Origin: Bradyrhizobium macuxiense
GTDB taxonomy: Bacteria > Pseudomonadota > Alphaproteobacteria > Rhizobiales > Xanthobacteraceae
Direction of reading: 5' to 3'
DNA: 64,000 nucleotides
Assembly (NCBI RefSeq): GCF_007993935.1
Contig: NZ_VITY01000019.1
Location: 62,001 to 126,000 of the forward strand
Shown here: piece by piece, positions 17,000 to 27,500 of the stretch
How positions within the stretch are numbered: position 1 is the first letter of the stretch
Layout of the letters: each line of letters begins with the position of its first letter
Notes under the pieces: generated by a model
Database searches by the model: none
Told to the model about the DNA's origin: nothing
The model's input: only the letters and a program-made list of their open reading frames with translations
Program-made: the position numbers and the translations under genes

Positions 17000-18151
17000 A
17001 TGCGGTTTCTCTTCAAGACCGATTATGAAGACGACATCAGGCTGTTTCCGCATTCCGGCTACGTCTATTCCTACGGCCTGCTGCTCGCGGTGCTGCTGAT
17101 CGCGCCCTACGTGCTGTCAAGCTACCTGATGAGCCAGCTCGTCTTCGTCTGCATCTATGCAACCGTCGGCGTCGGGCTGATGATCCTGACCGGCTTCACC
17201 GGACAGGCCTCGCTCGGCCATGCCGCGTTTCTGGCGATCGGCGCCTACACCGCGGCCTATCTGCAGCAATTCAACGTACCGTTTCCGGTCTACTTCCTCG
17301 CCGCGGGGCTGTTGACCGGCGTGGTCGGCGCGCTGGTCGGATTTCCGGCGCTGCGGCTGCAGGGCATTTATCTCGTGATCGCGACGATCTCGTTTGCCTT
17401 CATCGTCGAGGAGATCATGGCGCGCTGGGAGAGCGTGACCAACGGCAACGAGGGCATGCGGGTCAAGGCCATGCAACTGCTCGGTACCACGGTGTCGCGC
17501 GATGGCCCGACGTTCTATTATCTCTGTCTTGCGGTGCTGGTGCTGACCATCGTCGGCACGCTCAACCTGCTGCGCTCACCGACCGGACGCGCCTTTGTCG
17601 CGATCCGAGACAGCGAGACAGCGGCGCGCAGCATGGGTATCAATGTCGCGCTCTACAAGGTGAAGTCGTTCGCGATCTCGGCTGGTATCACCGGCTTTGC
17701 GGGCGTGCTGTTCGCGCACAAGCTCTCATTCATCTCGCCGGAGATGTTCACGCTGCAGCTCTCGATCGAGTTCATCATCGTGATCCTGATCGGCGGCACG
17801 TTCAGCCTGCACGGCGCGGTGCTGGGCGCGATCTTCCTGGTCATGATCGATCCGTTCCTGACCTACCTGAAGGACGACATGCCCGGCGTGATCGCAGGCG
17901 CCGCGGCAACGCTCGGCGCCGGCACCGAGCGCGCCGGCCACATCCAGGATGCGGTCGCGGCCTTTGCCTCCGCCAACGGGCTGAAGGGCGCGATCTACGG
18001 CGTCATCATCGTGGTGTTCGTGCTCTTTGAACCTCTGGGACTCTATGGCCGCTGGCTCAAGATCAAGCTCTTCTTCCAGCTGTTCCCGCTCTACAAGCGC
18101 GCGACCTTCAAGCGGCAGAAGATCTACGTGAAATCGGAGCGGAACAGATGA
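17000..18151 (+). CDS. LivM-type branched-chain amino-acid ABC permease
   Basis: The protein has 383 residues. It has the typical LivM region MILTGFTGQASLGHAAFLAIGAYTAAYL, LQGIYLVIATISFAFIVEE and AIRDSETAARSMGINVALYKVKSFAISAG. It begins 10 bases after the LivH-type stop with a GAGG site. Its stop overlaps the ATPase start by 4 bases (ATGA). An insert near residues 290-330 (GAAATLGAGTERAG) is longer than in the shorter LivM proteins. It forms the heterodimeric membrane channel with the preceding gene product. Confidence 0.93.
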   Translation: MRFLFKTDYEDDIRLFPHSGYVYSYGLLLAVLLIAPYVLSSYLMSQLVFVCIYATVGVGLMILTGFTGQASLGHAAFLAIGAYTAAYLQQFNVPFPVYFLAAGLLTGVVGALVGFPALRLQGIYLVIATISFAFIVEEIMARWESVTNGNEGMRVKAMQLLGTTVSRDGPTFYYLCLAVLVLTIVGTLNLLRSPTGRAFVAIRDSETAARSMGINVALYKVKSFAISAGITGFAGVLFAHKLSFISPEMFTLQLSIEFIIVILIGGTFSLHGAVLGAIFLVMIDPFLTYLKDDMPGVIAGAAATLGAGTERAGHIQDAVAAFASANGLKGAIYGVIIVVFVLFEPLGLYGRWLKIKLFFQLFPLYKRATFKRQKIYVKSERNR

Positions 18152-18906
18152 GCTATTTCCGCGCCGAGAACCTGTCGCTGCATTTCGGTGGCCTCAAAGC
18201 GGTCGATGCCGTCAGCTTCGCGGTCGAGAAGGGCGAGATCCTCTCGATCATCGGGCCGAACGGCGCCGGCAAGAGCTCGATCTTCAACCTGATCTCGCGG
18301 ATCTATCCGCCGACCTCGGGCAGGATCTTCTTCGAGGACCAGGACATCACCCAGCAGCCGGCCTACGACATCGCCAAGCTCGGCATCGCGCGCACCTTTC
18401 AGAACATCGAGCTGTTCGAGAATGCGACCGTGCTGAGCAACCTGCTGGTCGGTCGCCACCGCCATTCCACCACCCGGCTCTGGCAGGAGCTGCTGTTCCT
18501 ACCGAGCGTGCGCGCCGGCGAGAAGGCGCATCGCCGTCGGGTCGAGCAGGTGATCGAATTTCTCGATCTCGAGCCCTACCGCGACAAGCTGATCTCGGGC
18601 CTGCCTTACGGGGTGCGCAAGGTGATCGAGCTGGCGCGGGCGCTGTGCTCGGAGCCGAAGCTGATCCTGCTCGACGAGCCGTCGTCCGGCCTCAATGTCG
18701 AGGAGACCGACGACATGTCGTTCTGGATCCGCGACATGAAGAGCGAGCTCGGCATCACCGTCCTGATGGTCGAGCATGACATGACGCTGGTCAACCGCGT
18801 CTCCGACCGCGTGATCGCGCTGAACTACGGCCGCGTGCTGGCGATGGGCTCGCCGTCCGAGGTGCAGCACCATCCCGACGTCGTCGCAGCCTATCTCGGC
18901 GCATGA
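18148..18906 (+). CDS. LivG-type ABC ATPase
   Basis: The protein has 252 residues. Walker A is GPNGAGKSS, the family-specific GIARTFQNIELF follows, and Walker B is LILLDEPSSGLN. The signature region reads SGLPYGVRKVIELARAL. LPYGVRK replaces the more usual LSYGQQR, a common variation in this group. It energises uptake together with the following LivF-type ATPase. Confidence 0.93.
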   Translation: MSYFRAENLSLHFGGLKAVDAVSFAVEKGEILSIIGPNGAGKSSIFNLISRIYPPTSGRIFFEDQDITQQPAYDIAKLGIARTFQNIELFENATVLSNLLVGRHRHSTTRLWQELLFLPSVRAGEKAHRRRVEQVIEFLDLEPYRDKLISGLPYGVRKVIELARALCSEPKLILLDEPSSGLNVEETDDMSFWIRDMKSELGITVLMVEHDMTLVNRVSDRVIALNYGRVLAMGSPSEVQHHPDVVAAYLGA

Positions 18907-18916
18907 GGATGATGCC

Positions 18917-19696
<780 letters not shown>

Positions 19697-19826
19697 GGAA
19701 GACTTGGCGCTGACTAAAGTTGGTTTGGCACTGAGAGCGAGTTGGAGCTAGATTTCGGGCCTGTTTCGCCAACAAGACCGGCACCCGAGCCGGCGCGCGA
19801 AGCAGGCGGCAGAGGAGGGAGCGCGC

Positions 19827-21665
19827 ATGGCAGGACCAGCGGTGCTGACGGTCGCCGACACGATCGCGAGGAGCTTTCTGCTCGCGGTGCAAACGCGTGG
19901 CGACAGGCCCGCGATCCGCGAGAAGAAGTTCGGCATCTGGCAACCGACCAGCTGGCGCGAATGGCTGCAGATCTCCAAGGACATCGCCTTCGCCCTGCAT
20001 GCGATCGGCTTCCGCCCCGGCGACGTCGCCTCGATTATCGCCAACGCGGTGCCGGAATGGGTCTATGCCGACATGGGCATCCTGTGCGCCGGCGGCGTGT
20101 CCTCCGGCATCTATCCGACCGATTCGGCGGCGCAGGTCGAATACCTCGTCAACGATTCCCGCACCCGGGTGATCTTCGTCGAGGACGAGGAGCAGCTCGA
20201 CAAGGTGCTGACCTGCCGGTCGCGCTGTCCGACCTTGGAAAAGGTCGTCGTGTTCGACATGGAGGGGCTCAGCGGCTTCTCCGATCCGATGGTGCTGTCG
20301 CTCGCCGAATTCACCGCGCTCGGCCGCAATCATGCGCAGGGTAACGATGCCCTGTGGGATGAAATGACCGGCAGCCGCACCGCCTCCGATCTCGCGATCC
20401 TGGTCTATACGTCGGGCACCACGGGCCCGCCCAAGGGCGCGATGCACTCCAACCGCAGCGTGACGCACCAGATGCGCCACGCCAACGATCTCTACCCCTC
20501 GACCGACAGCGAGGAGCGGCTGGTGTTCCTGCCGCTCTGCCACGTCGCCGAGCGGGTCGGCGGCTACTACATCTCGCTCGCGCTGGGCTCGGTGATGAAT
20601 TTTGCCGAGAGCCCGGAGACGGTGCCGGACAATCTGCGCGAGGTGCAGCCGACCGCGTTCCTCGCAGTGCCGCGGATCTGGGAGAAGTTCTATTCCGGCA
20701 TCACCATCGCGCTGAAGGATGCGACCCCGTTCCAGAACTGGATGTATGCCCGCGCGCTCGCAATCGGCAACCGGATGACCGAGTGCCGGCTGGAGGGCGA
20801 GACGCCGCCGCTGTCGCTGCGGCTAGCCAACCACGCGGCCTACTGGCTGGTGTTCCGCAACATCCGCCGCATGCTCGGGCTCGACCGTTGTCGGATCGCA
20901 TTGACCGGCGCGGCGCCGATCTCGCCGGATCTGATCCGCTGGTATCTCGCGCTCGGCATCGACATGCGCGAGGTCTACGGCCAGACCGAGAATTGCGGTG
21001 TCGCGACCATGATGCCGGCGGACCGCATCAAGCTCGGCTCGGTCGGCAAGGCCGCGCCCTGGGGCGAGGTGATGATCTGCCCGAAGGGCGAGATCCTGAT
21101 CAAGGGCGACTTCCTGTTCATGGGCTATCTCAACCAGCCGGAGAAGACCGCCGAGACGATCGACGCGAAGGGCTGGCTGCACACCGGCGACGTCGGCGCG
21201 ATCGACAATGAAGGCTATGTCAAGATCACCGACCGGATGAAGGACATCATCATCACCTCAGGCGGCAAGAACATCACGCCGTCGGAGATCGAGAACCAGC
21301 TCAAATTCTCGCCCTATGTTTCCGATGCGGTCGTGATCGGCGACAAGCGGCCGTACCTCACCTGCCTGATCATGATCGATCAGGAGAATGTCGAGAAGTA
21401 CGCCCAGGACCAGGACATCCCCTTCACCAACTATGCGAGCCTGTGCCGTGCCCGCGAGATCCAGGACCTGATTCAGCGCGAGGTCGAGGCGGTCAACGCC
21501 AAGTTCGCGCGCGTCGAAACCATCAAGAAATTCTATTTGATCGAACGCCAGCTCACGCCCGAGGACGAGGAGCTGACGCCGACCATGAAGCTGAAGCGCA
21601 GTTTCGTGAACAAGCGCTACGCGGCCGAGATCGACGCCATGTATGGCGAACGGGCGGTGGCTTAG
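19827..21665 (+). CDS. AMP-dependent acyl-CoA ligase (long-chain fatty-acid-CoA ligase type)
   Basis: The protein has 612 residues, and a GAGGAGGGAG site precedes the ATG. The adenylate-forming motifs are complete: VYTSGTTGPPKGAMHSN (P-loop), REVYGQTENCG (A5) and GWLHTGDVGAIDNEGYVKITDR (A7-A8), with GGKNITPSEIEN near the C-terminus. The length and AFLAVPRIWEKFY match the large FadD15-like group. It activates a carboxylate as a CoA thioester. It lies between the LivF-type ATPase and the binding protein of the same importer, so it probably traps the imported acid as CoA ester. A family B hairpin begins on the last base of its stop codon. Confidence 0.92.
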   Translation: MAGPAVLTVADTIARSFLLAVQTRGDRPAIREKKFGIWQPTSWREWLQISKDIAFALHAIGFRPGDVASIIANAVPEWVYADMGILCAGGVSSGIYPTDSAAQVEYLVNDSRTRVIFVEDEEQLDKVLTCRSRCPTLEKVVVFDMEGLSGFSDPMVLSLAEFTALGRNHAQGNDALWDEMTGSRTASDLAILVYTSGTTGPPKGAMHSNRSVTHQMRHANDLYPSTDSEERLVFLPLCHVAERVGGYYISLALGSVMNFAESPETVPDNLREVQPTAFLAVPRIWEKFYSGITIALKDATPFQNWMYARALAIGNRMTECRLEGETPPLSLRLANHAAYWLVFRNIRRMLGLDRCRIALTGAAPISPDLIRWYLALGIDMREVYGQTENCGVATMMPADRIKLGSVGKAAPWGEVMICPKGEILIKGDFLFMGYLNQPEKTAETIDAKGWLHTGDVGAIDNEGYVKITDRMKDIIITSGGKNITPSEIENQLKFSPYVSDAVVIGDKRPYLTCLIMIDQENVEKYAQDQDIPFTNYASLCRAREIQDLIQREVEAVNAKFARVETIKKFYLIERQLTPEDEELTPTMKLKRSFVNKRYAAEIDAMYGERAVA

Positions 21666-21713
21666 AGCATGATCCGGAAAAGTGTGAAGCGGTTTTCCGA
21701 ATAGATCATGCTC
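21665..21713. repeat. Intra-operon hairpin repeat, family B, copy 1
   Basis: Perfect 10-base arms GAGCATGATC and GATCATGCTC enclose an inner CGGAAAA / TTTTCCG stem. The element starts on the last base of the ligase stop codon, and the binding-protein gene starts 87 bases beyond it. The same element occurs at 36838, 48672 and 49848. Confidence 0.9.
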
Positions 21714-21799
21714 AGGGAGAGAGCCGACAAGAGATTGGCGAAGGAGCGAGCAGGCCCGACCCTTCGCTCAACATGGGCCATGTTAAGGAGGAGACTGCA

Positions 21800-22999
21800 A
21801 TGTCGAAATCGCTGAAGGCGCTGGGCCTTGCGGTGAGCGCGCTGGCGCTGACCTGTCTGCCGGCCGCAGCCCAGACCAAGGTCACCAATGAAGGCATCTC
21901 GCCGACCGAGATCGTGATCGGAACGCATCAGGATTTGTCCGGCCCGATCAAGGTCTGGGGCGTTCCGGTGTCGAACGGCATGAAGATGGCGGTTGAGGAG
22001 ATCAATGCCAGCGGCGGCATCAACGGCCGCAAGATCAAGATGATCCTGGAGGACAATGGCTACGACCCGAAGAAGGCCGTGCTGGCCTCGCAGAAGATGG
22101 TCGAGCGCGACAAGGTCTTCGCGATGATCGGTCCGATGGGCTCGCCGACCGTGCTCGCTGCGCAGGACATCCTGTTCGACGCCGGCGTGCTGCAGCTGTT
22201 CCCGCTGACCGCGGCCGAATTCACCTTCAAGTTCGATCCCGCCAAGCCGCAGGAGCGGCTGAAGTTCAACAACCTGTTGCCCTATGTCGAGAGCACGCGC
22301 GCCGCGCTCAAATACATGATGGACTGGAAGAACTTCAAGAAGCCCTGCATCATGCACCAGGACGACGAGTACGGTAAGAACGTGCTCGATGGCTTCAATC
22401 AGCAGCTCGCTGCGATGAAGGTGCAGCCCGCCTCGATCACGAGCTACAAGCGCGGCGCCTCCGATTTCTCGGCGCAGGTCGCCAAGATGAAGGCGGACGG
22501 CTGCGATCTCGTCGTGCTCGGCACCGTGATCCGCGAGACCATCGGCGCGATGAACGAAGCCAGGAAGCTCGGCTGGGATGTGACCTTCCTCGGCGCCACG
22601 CCGACCAACGTGCTCGAGGTGCCGGCGCTCGGCAAGGAAGCCGTCGAGGGCCTCTATGCAGCGTCAGGCTTCGAGATTCCGTACGAAGACACAGCCAAGG
22701 GCAAGGTGAAGGACTGGCTGGTCAACTACAAGAAGATGTTCAACTCTGATGCCAACACCCAGGCGATCATCGGCTACAACGCGGTGATGACGTTTGCCTT
22801 CTACGCCCAGAAGGCGGGCAAGGATCTCACCGGCCAGAAGATGCTCGATGCGCTGGAGTCAGGCGACAAGTTCCTCGATATCTTCAGCTCGCCGCCGACC
22901 AAGTTCTCCAAGACGGATCATCTCGCCAACACCATCACCCAGGTGCAGCAGGTCAAGGGCGGTCGCTGGGTTCTGGTGAAGGACAATCTGATGTTCTGA
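21800..22999 (+). CDS. Periplasmic binding protein of the liv-type importer
   Basis: The protein has 399 residues from the ATG at 21800, which has a strong AAGGAGGAG site; an in-frame extension upstream lacks any signal. A signal peptide ends at LPAAAQ. The mature N-terminus TKVTNEGISPTEIVIGTHQDLSGPI and the GGINGRKIKMILEDNGYDPKKAV block place it in the Leu/Ile/Val-binding protein class (periplasmic-binding protein type 1 fold). It is the last gene of the importer operon. A stem with no U-run covers its stop codon. Confidence 0.93.
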   Translation: MSKSLKALGLAVSALALTCLPAAAQTKVTNEGISPTEIVIGTHQDLSGPIKVWGVPVSNGMKMAVEEINASGGINGRKIKMILEDNGYDPKKAVLASQKMVERDKVFAMIGPMGSPTVLAAQDILFDAGVLQLFPLTAAEFTFKFDPAKPQERLKFNNLLPYVESTRAALKYMMDWKNFKKPCIMHQDDEYGKNVLDGFNQQLAAMKVQPASITSYKRGASDFSAQVAKMKADGCDLVVLGTVIRETIGAMNEARKLGWDVTFLGATPTNVLEVPALGKEAVEGLYAASGFEIPYEDTAKGKVKDWLVNYKKMFNSDANTQAIIGYNAVMTFAFYAQKAGKDLTGQKMLDALESGDKFLDIFSSPPTKFSKTDHLANTITQVQQVKGGRWVLVKDNLMF

Positions 23000-23019
23000 G
23001 GTCTTGGCTCAGACCTCAG
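22996..23019 (+). terminator. Stem-loop at the end of the liv-type operon
   Basis: CTGAGGTCT and AGACCTCAG pair perfectly over 9 bases around a 6-base loop, starting at the stop codon of the binding protein. There is no T-run after it, so it is either a Rho-type end or an mRNA-stabilising hairpin. Confidence 0.5.
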
Positions 23020-23022
23020 CCA

Positions 23023-23110
23023 CCGTCATTGCGAGCGCAGCGAAGCAATCCATAGTCCCACAAGCGGAAGCATGGATTGCTTCGTCGCTTCGCTCCTCGC
23101 AATGACGGTC
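23023..23110. repeat. Intergenic inverted repeat, family C, copy 1
   Basis: ACCGTCATTGCGAGCGCAGC at one side is mirrored by a CTCGCAATGACGGT arm, with GCAATCCATAG / ATGGATTGC inner arms. A second copy lies at 59396. The element is between convergent genes. Confidence 0.85.
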
Positions 23111-23154
23111 GGTGGTATCTGTGGCTCGCGCCGCAGACGGCGGACCAATGTCTC

Positions 23155-23907
23155 TTAATGCACCCGCGCGGCCGGCCGCCACGCGGCCTCGCTGACGCGC
23201 GGCGCATCGACATAACGGCTGACGCCGTTCTGGTCGATCACGAAGGTCGGCCGGAAACTCCTGATGTCGGCGTCCTCGATCATCGCCATGCGGCGGTTGT
23301 CGAGTGTCAGCCAGTGGCCGTCGAGCCGCGCCGCGACCACCGCATGGTCCTCGCCGGCCAGCAGGTCGTGCATGACCACGATACGTAAATCCTCCGGCGC
23401 GACGCCGGCCTTGGCGAGTGCCACGAACTTGGCGATCGCATAGTCCTCGCAATCGCCGCTGCCGCGCGCGAAGGTGGCGAGCGGCGTGGCCCAGACGTCG
23501 GGCTCGCCGTAAGTCGCAAGATCGCTGCCCGGGCGGATCGCCAGATTGATGGCGCGGTTGATCTCGCCGAGCCGGGCGCGGCCGTTGCGCGCGCGACCGG
23601 CATCGACGATTGCCAGGAATCGCAGCGCCTCGGGCGACGCACACCCCGCGCGGTCGCTCTCGCAGGCTGCGAGTTGCATCAATTCGTCGGCAAGCTGGCG
23701 CTGCACGCCGAGCCATTTGTCGTGCAGGCCGCCACTCGTGAGCAGGCTGGTCGCGAGGCCGAACGGTTCGGTTGACTGTCTGAGCAGGGTCGCCGGGCCG
23801 GGCGACAGCAGCGAGGCGGCATTAAGCTCGGCAATTGGCGCCGCCAGAACCAGGCCGAAGCCCAACATGACGGAGCGCAGCGCAAACGAGCGAAGCGAGA
23901 ATCCCAT
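23155..23907 (-). CDS. LapG-type transglutaminase-like cysteine proteinase (BTLCP)
   Basis: The protein has 250 residues with an N-terminal signal or anchor segment (about 10-30). The catalytic triad of the bacterial transglutaminase-like cysteine proteinase family is visible: Cys153 in SGDCEDYAIAKF, His188 in GEDHAVVAARL and Asp203 in LTLDNRR. In Pseudomonas, LapG of this family cuts the surface adhesin LapA in the periplasm under c-di-GMP control. This gene is divergent from a large secreted adhesin-like gene, which is its obvious candidate substrate (inference). No LapD-like gene is seen in the window. Confidence 0.88.
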   Translation of the reverse strand: MGFSLRSFALRSVMLGFGLVLAAPIAELNAASLLSPGPATLLRQSTEPFGLATSLLTSGGLHDKWLGVQRQLADELMQLAACESDRAGCASPEALRFLAIVDAGRARNGRARLGEINRAINLAIRPGSDLATYGEPDVWATPLATFARGSGDCEDYAIAKFVALAKAGVAPEDLRIVVMHDLLAGEDHAVVAARLDGHWLTLDNRRMAMIEDADIRSFRPTFVIDQNGVSRYVDAPRVSEAAWRPAARVH

Positions 23908-24500
23908 GTGACACCCCCTGTCCGCTCATCGGCGGGTGGACACTACACCGCACACGCGACCGGATCGTTTCATGCCGCGAGCATGACCAGCGATCCCTTC
24001 GAATCGACTTAAGATGTGGGGAAACCGGGCCGGACGCTAAAGGGCGCGTGGTCCGGGTCCCGAAAACTTTACCGGTTTGTGAAACGAACCGGCGAACCTT
24101 TTTCCACCGCGAAACGCCTCATCCTTGCCTACTGGTTAACCCAGCCAGTCCGCGCACGGGATAGCTGCGATTGTAAGCCAAGTCACAGCATTAGCCGGAA
24201 AAATCGGGTCAAATGCCCTCTCGGGGCTGCGGGGAAATAAAGGCAAGTACAGAAATGCCAGTCAATACCACGAATACGTGGCTCACTACCCATCTTGGCT
24301 CAAATCCCATCTCATGGTACCGTCAGGTAAGTTCGGAATACACGACTCATGTGAGAGTGAGCCAAGTCACACCCGCTCAAACGGCGCGACCAGAGCACCT
24401 TGCGAAAGCAAAGGATGGTTTCGCCAAGCTTTATCCGATGATATGCAGGCGTAATCATTCGGATATTTTACCAATATTAACCCTCGTGCGGTGATCCGCA
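23908..24500. promoter_or_regulatory. Long divergent regulatory gap before the adhesin gene
   Basis: These 593 bases carry no supported gene and are richer in A/T than the neighbours. The 12-mer AGCCAAGTCACA occurs twice, at 24176 and 24360. A perfect short dyad CCACG-AATA-CGTGG lies at 24268-24281. Such a long leader in a compact genome suggests heavy regulation of the adhesin, possibly with an extended untranslated mRNA. I could not assign a promoter. Confidence 0.4.
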
Positions 24501-27500
24501 GTGAACTTTGTCGGGAAATTCGACGGCCATTTGCCGAGCGCGGACGCTTATGCCCGCGGATCGGTATACGTCGAAAGCGTTACCTCGAATGCTCCGCCTA
24601 GCGCGATCACGGTCGACGACGGGCAATTGCTGTTCACCGGCGACTTCAAACGGACCGGGCTCGATCTCGTCATCTCGAAGGACGATCGGGAGCTCGTCCT
24701 GCACGACTATTTCAAGGGCGAGAAACGCGCGGCGCTGGCGTCGCCTGATGGCGCCCATCTCACCGGCGAGCTCGTCAACGCCCTCACCGGCTACACCCAA
24801 TATGCGCAGGCGGGCGGCGCGGCCGAGCCGGCCAAGGTCATCGGCCATGTCACCAAGCTGACGGGCAGCGCCACCGCCGTCCGCAACGGCGTCGCTGTTG
24901 TCCTGAACCAGGGTGACAACGTCAACAAGGGCGACGTGGTCCAGTCGGGCAGCGACTCGACGCTCGGCATCACCTTCATCGACGGCACGGTGTTCGGTCT
25001 CGGACCGAACGCCAAGATGGTGCTGAACGAGATGATCTACGACCCGAACGGGTCGAGCAATTCGTCGTTGATGAGCCTCGTCTCGGGCACCATCTCGTTC
25101 GTCGCCGGCGCCACCGCCAAGCATGGCGACATGAAGGTCGACACGCCGGTCGCGACCATGGGCATCCGCGGCACCGCTGTACTGGTCGAGATCGATTTCG
25201 ACGTGCAGGGCTCGGGCGGCGTGCCGCCGGCCAAATTCCAGGTGCTGGTCGAGCCCGACGGCAGCACCGGCTCCTACATCCTGTTCGACAAGACGACGCT
25301 CAATCCGATCGCAACCGTCGATCAGGCCGGCACCCAGACCATCGTCAACGGCCAGGGCAGCGTCAGCTTCGTGTCGTCGGCGCAATTGTCGACCGATGCG
25401 CAGAAGCTGATCTCCGACGTCTTCGCGCTGAAGTTCACCGACAACAACAATCCCAACACCAAGCTCACGACGAACTTCACGGACAGCGTCGTCCCGGTCA
25501 CGACCAGCCTCAAATTCGCGACCGGCGACGTGATCCTGCCGACAAGCTTCCTGCTGGCCCTGACCGGCAATGCCGGGCCACAGGCCCCTTCCGCGAAGCC
25601 CGACCACGCTCCCGGTGCGCCGCATGTCGTGACCCAGAATGCTTCGTTCACCGAACTGGCCGGGCTGACCCATAGCGCGCTGCCCGACACGGTGACCGGC
25701 CAGATCACCTGGACGGACGTCAATCTCGGCGACAAGCCCAGCGCGGTGGTCAGCTTCAGCACGTTCAGCTTCCACGACGCCAGCGGCAAGGACGTGACCT
25801 CGCAGCTGACGGCAGTGGAACAGGCGGCCATCAAGGCGGTCGAGGTCCCGTTGCTGCTCGAGTCCGATCCGAATAACACCAACGTCGGTTCGGCGACCTG
25901 GACCTACAGCCTTGCCGACGGCGCCTTCGACTTCCTGGCCGCCGGCGAAACGCTGACGCTGACCTATGTTGCGCGTGTCGATAACAATTATGCGCCGAGC
26001 AACGAGACCGCGTTCAAGACCTTCACGATCACGATCACCGGCACCAACGACACGCCGGTCGTGACGTCCGCGGCGCAGGCCGGTTCGATCACCGAGCTGC
26101 CATGGACGACGAATTCGGCCGCGCCGGATACCACGCACGGCACGGTCACGTTCACCGATGCGGATCTGACCGACACGCACACGGTCACCATCACCGGCGT
26201 CACCGCGGAGGGCTACACCGGCGGACTGACCAACCACGCCACCGTGTTGAGCTGGCTGTCGCTCGGCGCGCTCACCGATTCGACCGATGGCGTGACGGGA
26301 TCGCGTTCCTGGACGTTCTCGGCGGCCGACAAGAGTTTCGATTATCTCGCCGTGGGCGAGACGCTGACGCTGACCTACACGATCCAGATCAACGACCAGC
26401 ATGGCGGCGTCGTCACGGTCCCGGTCACGATCACGATCGTCGGCACGGATGACATGCCGGTGATCACGTCGCCGACCCAGGCCGCCGCCATCACCGAAGT
26501 CCCGGAGACGACCGGCTCGGTGAACCACGATACCGCGTCAGGCACGGTGACCTTCACCGACGTCGATCTCAGCGACACCCACAGCGTCACCGTGGCCGGC
26601 GTCACCGAAACAGGCGTCACCACGGGGCTGCCTGATCAGGCGACCATCCTGAGTTGGCTGTCGCTCGGCGCGCTGTCGGATTCGACCGGCGGCGTGGCCG
26701 GATCCAATGTCTGGACGTTCTCGGCTGCGGACAAGAGTTTCGATTATCTCGCCGCGGGCGAGACGCTGACGCTGACCTATACGATCCAGGTCGACGACCA
26801 TCATGGCGGCGTCGTCACCCAGCCCGTCACGATCACCATCACGGGCACCAACGACGTCCCGACATTCACCGCCGAGCCCCAGACCACCACCATCGCCGAG
26901 CAACCCGACACGACGGGTTCATCCAAGCCGGACGTGGCCCAGGGCGTGGTGGGCTTTGCCGACGTCGATCTCAGCGACACCCACACCGTGTCCATCACAG
27001 GTGTGACCGAGTCCGGGACGACCACGGGCCTGCCCGAGAACGAGTCCACGATCCTGAACTGGCTCTCGCTGGGGACGCTGACGGATTCGACCGGCCACGT
27101 GACCGGGTCGCAGGCCTGGACCTTCTCGGCCGCGGACCAGAATTTCGACTACCTCGCCGCCGGCGAGACGCTGACGCTGACCTACACGATCCAGGTCGAC
27201 GATCATCACGGCGGTGTGGTCAGCCAGCCGGTGACGATCACGGTCACCGGCAGCAATGATGTGCCGACGGTCACGTCGGAGGCGCAGACGGCTACCATCG
27301 CCGAGCAGCCCGACACCACGGGTTCGTCCAAGCCGGACAGCGCATCGGGCACTGTGACCTTCACCGATGTGGACCTCAGCGACACCCACACGATGACCAT
27401 CACCGGCGTCGCCGAAGCCGGAGCGACCGCGGGCCTGCCCGAGGACCAGTCCACCATCCTGAACTGGCTGTCGCTGGGGACGCTGACGGATTCGACCGGC

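Noticed and set aside
19720..19745. TTTGGCACTGAGA before the acyl-CoA ligase considered as a sigma-54 promoter
   Set aside because: The -24 half is present, but no TTGC stands at the required -12 distance.
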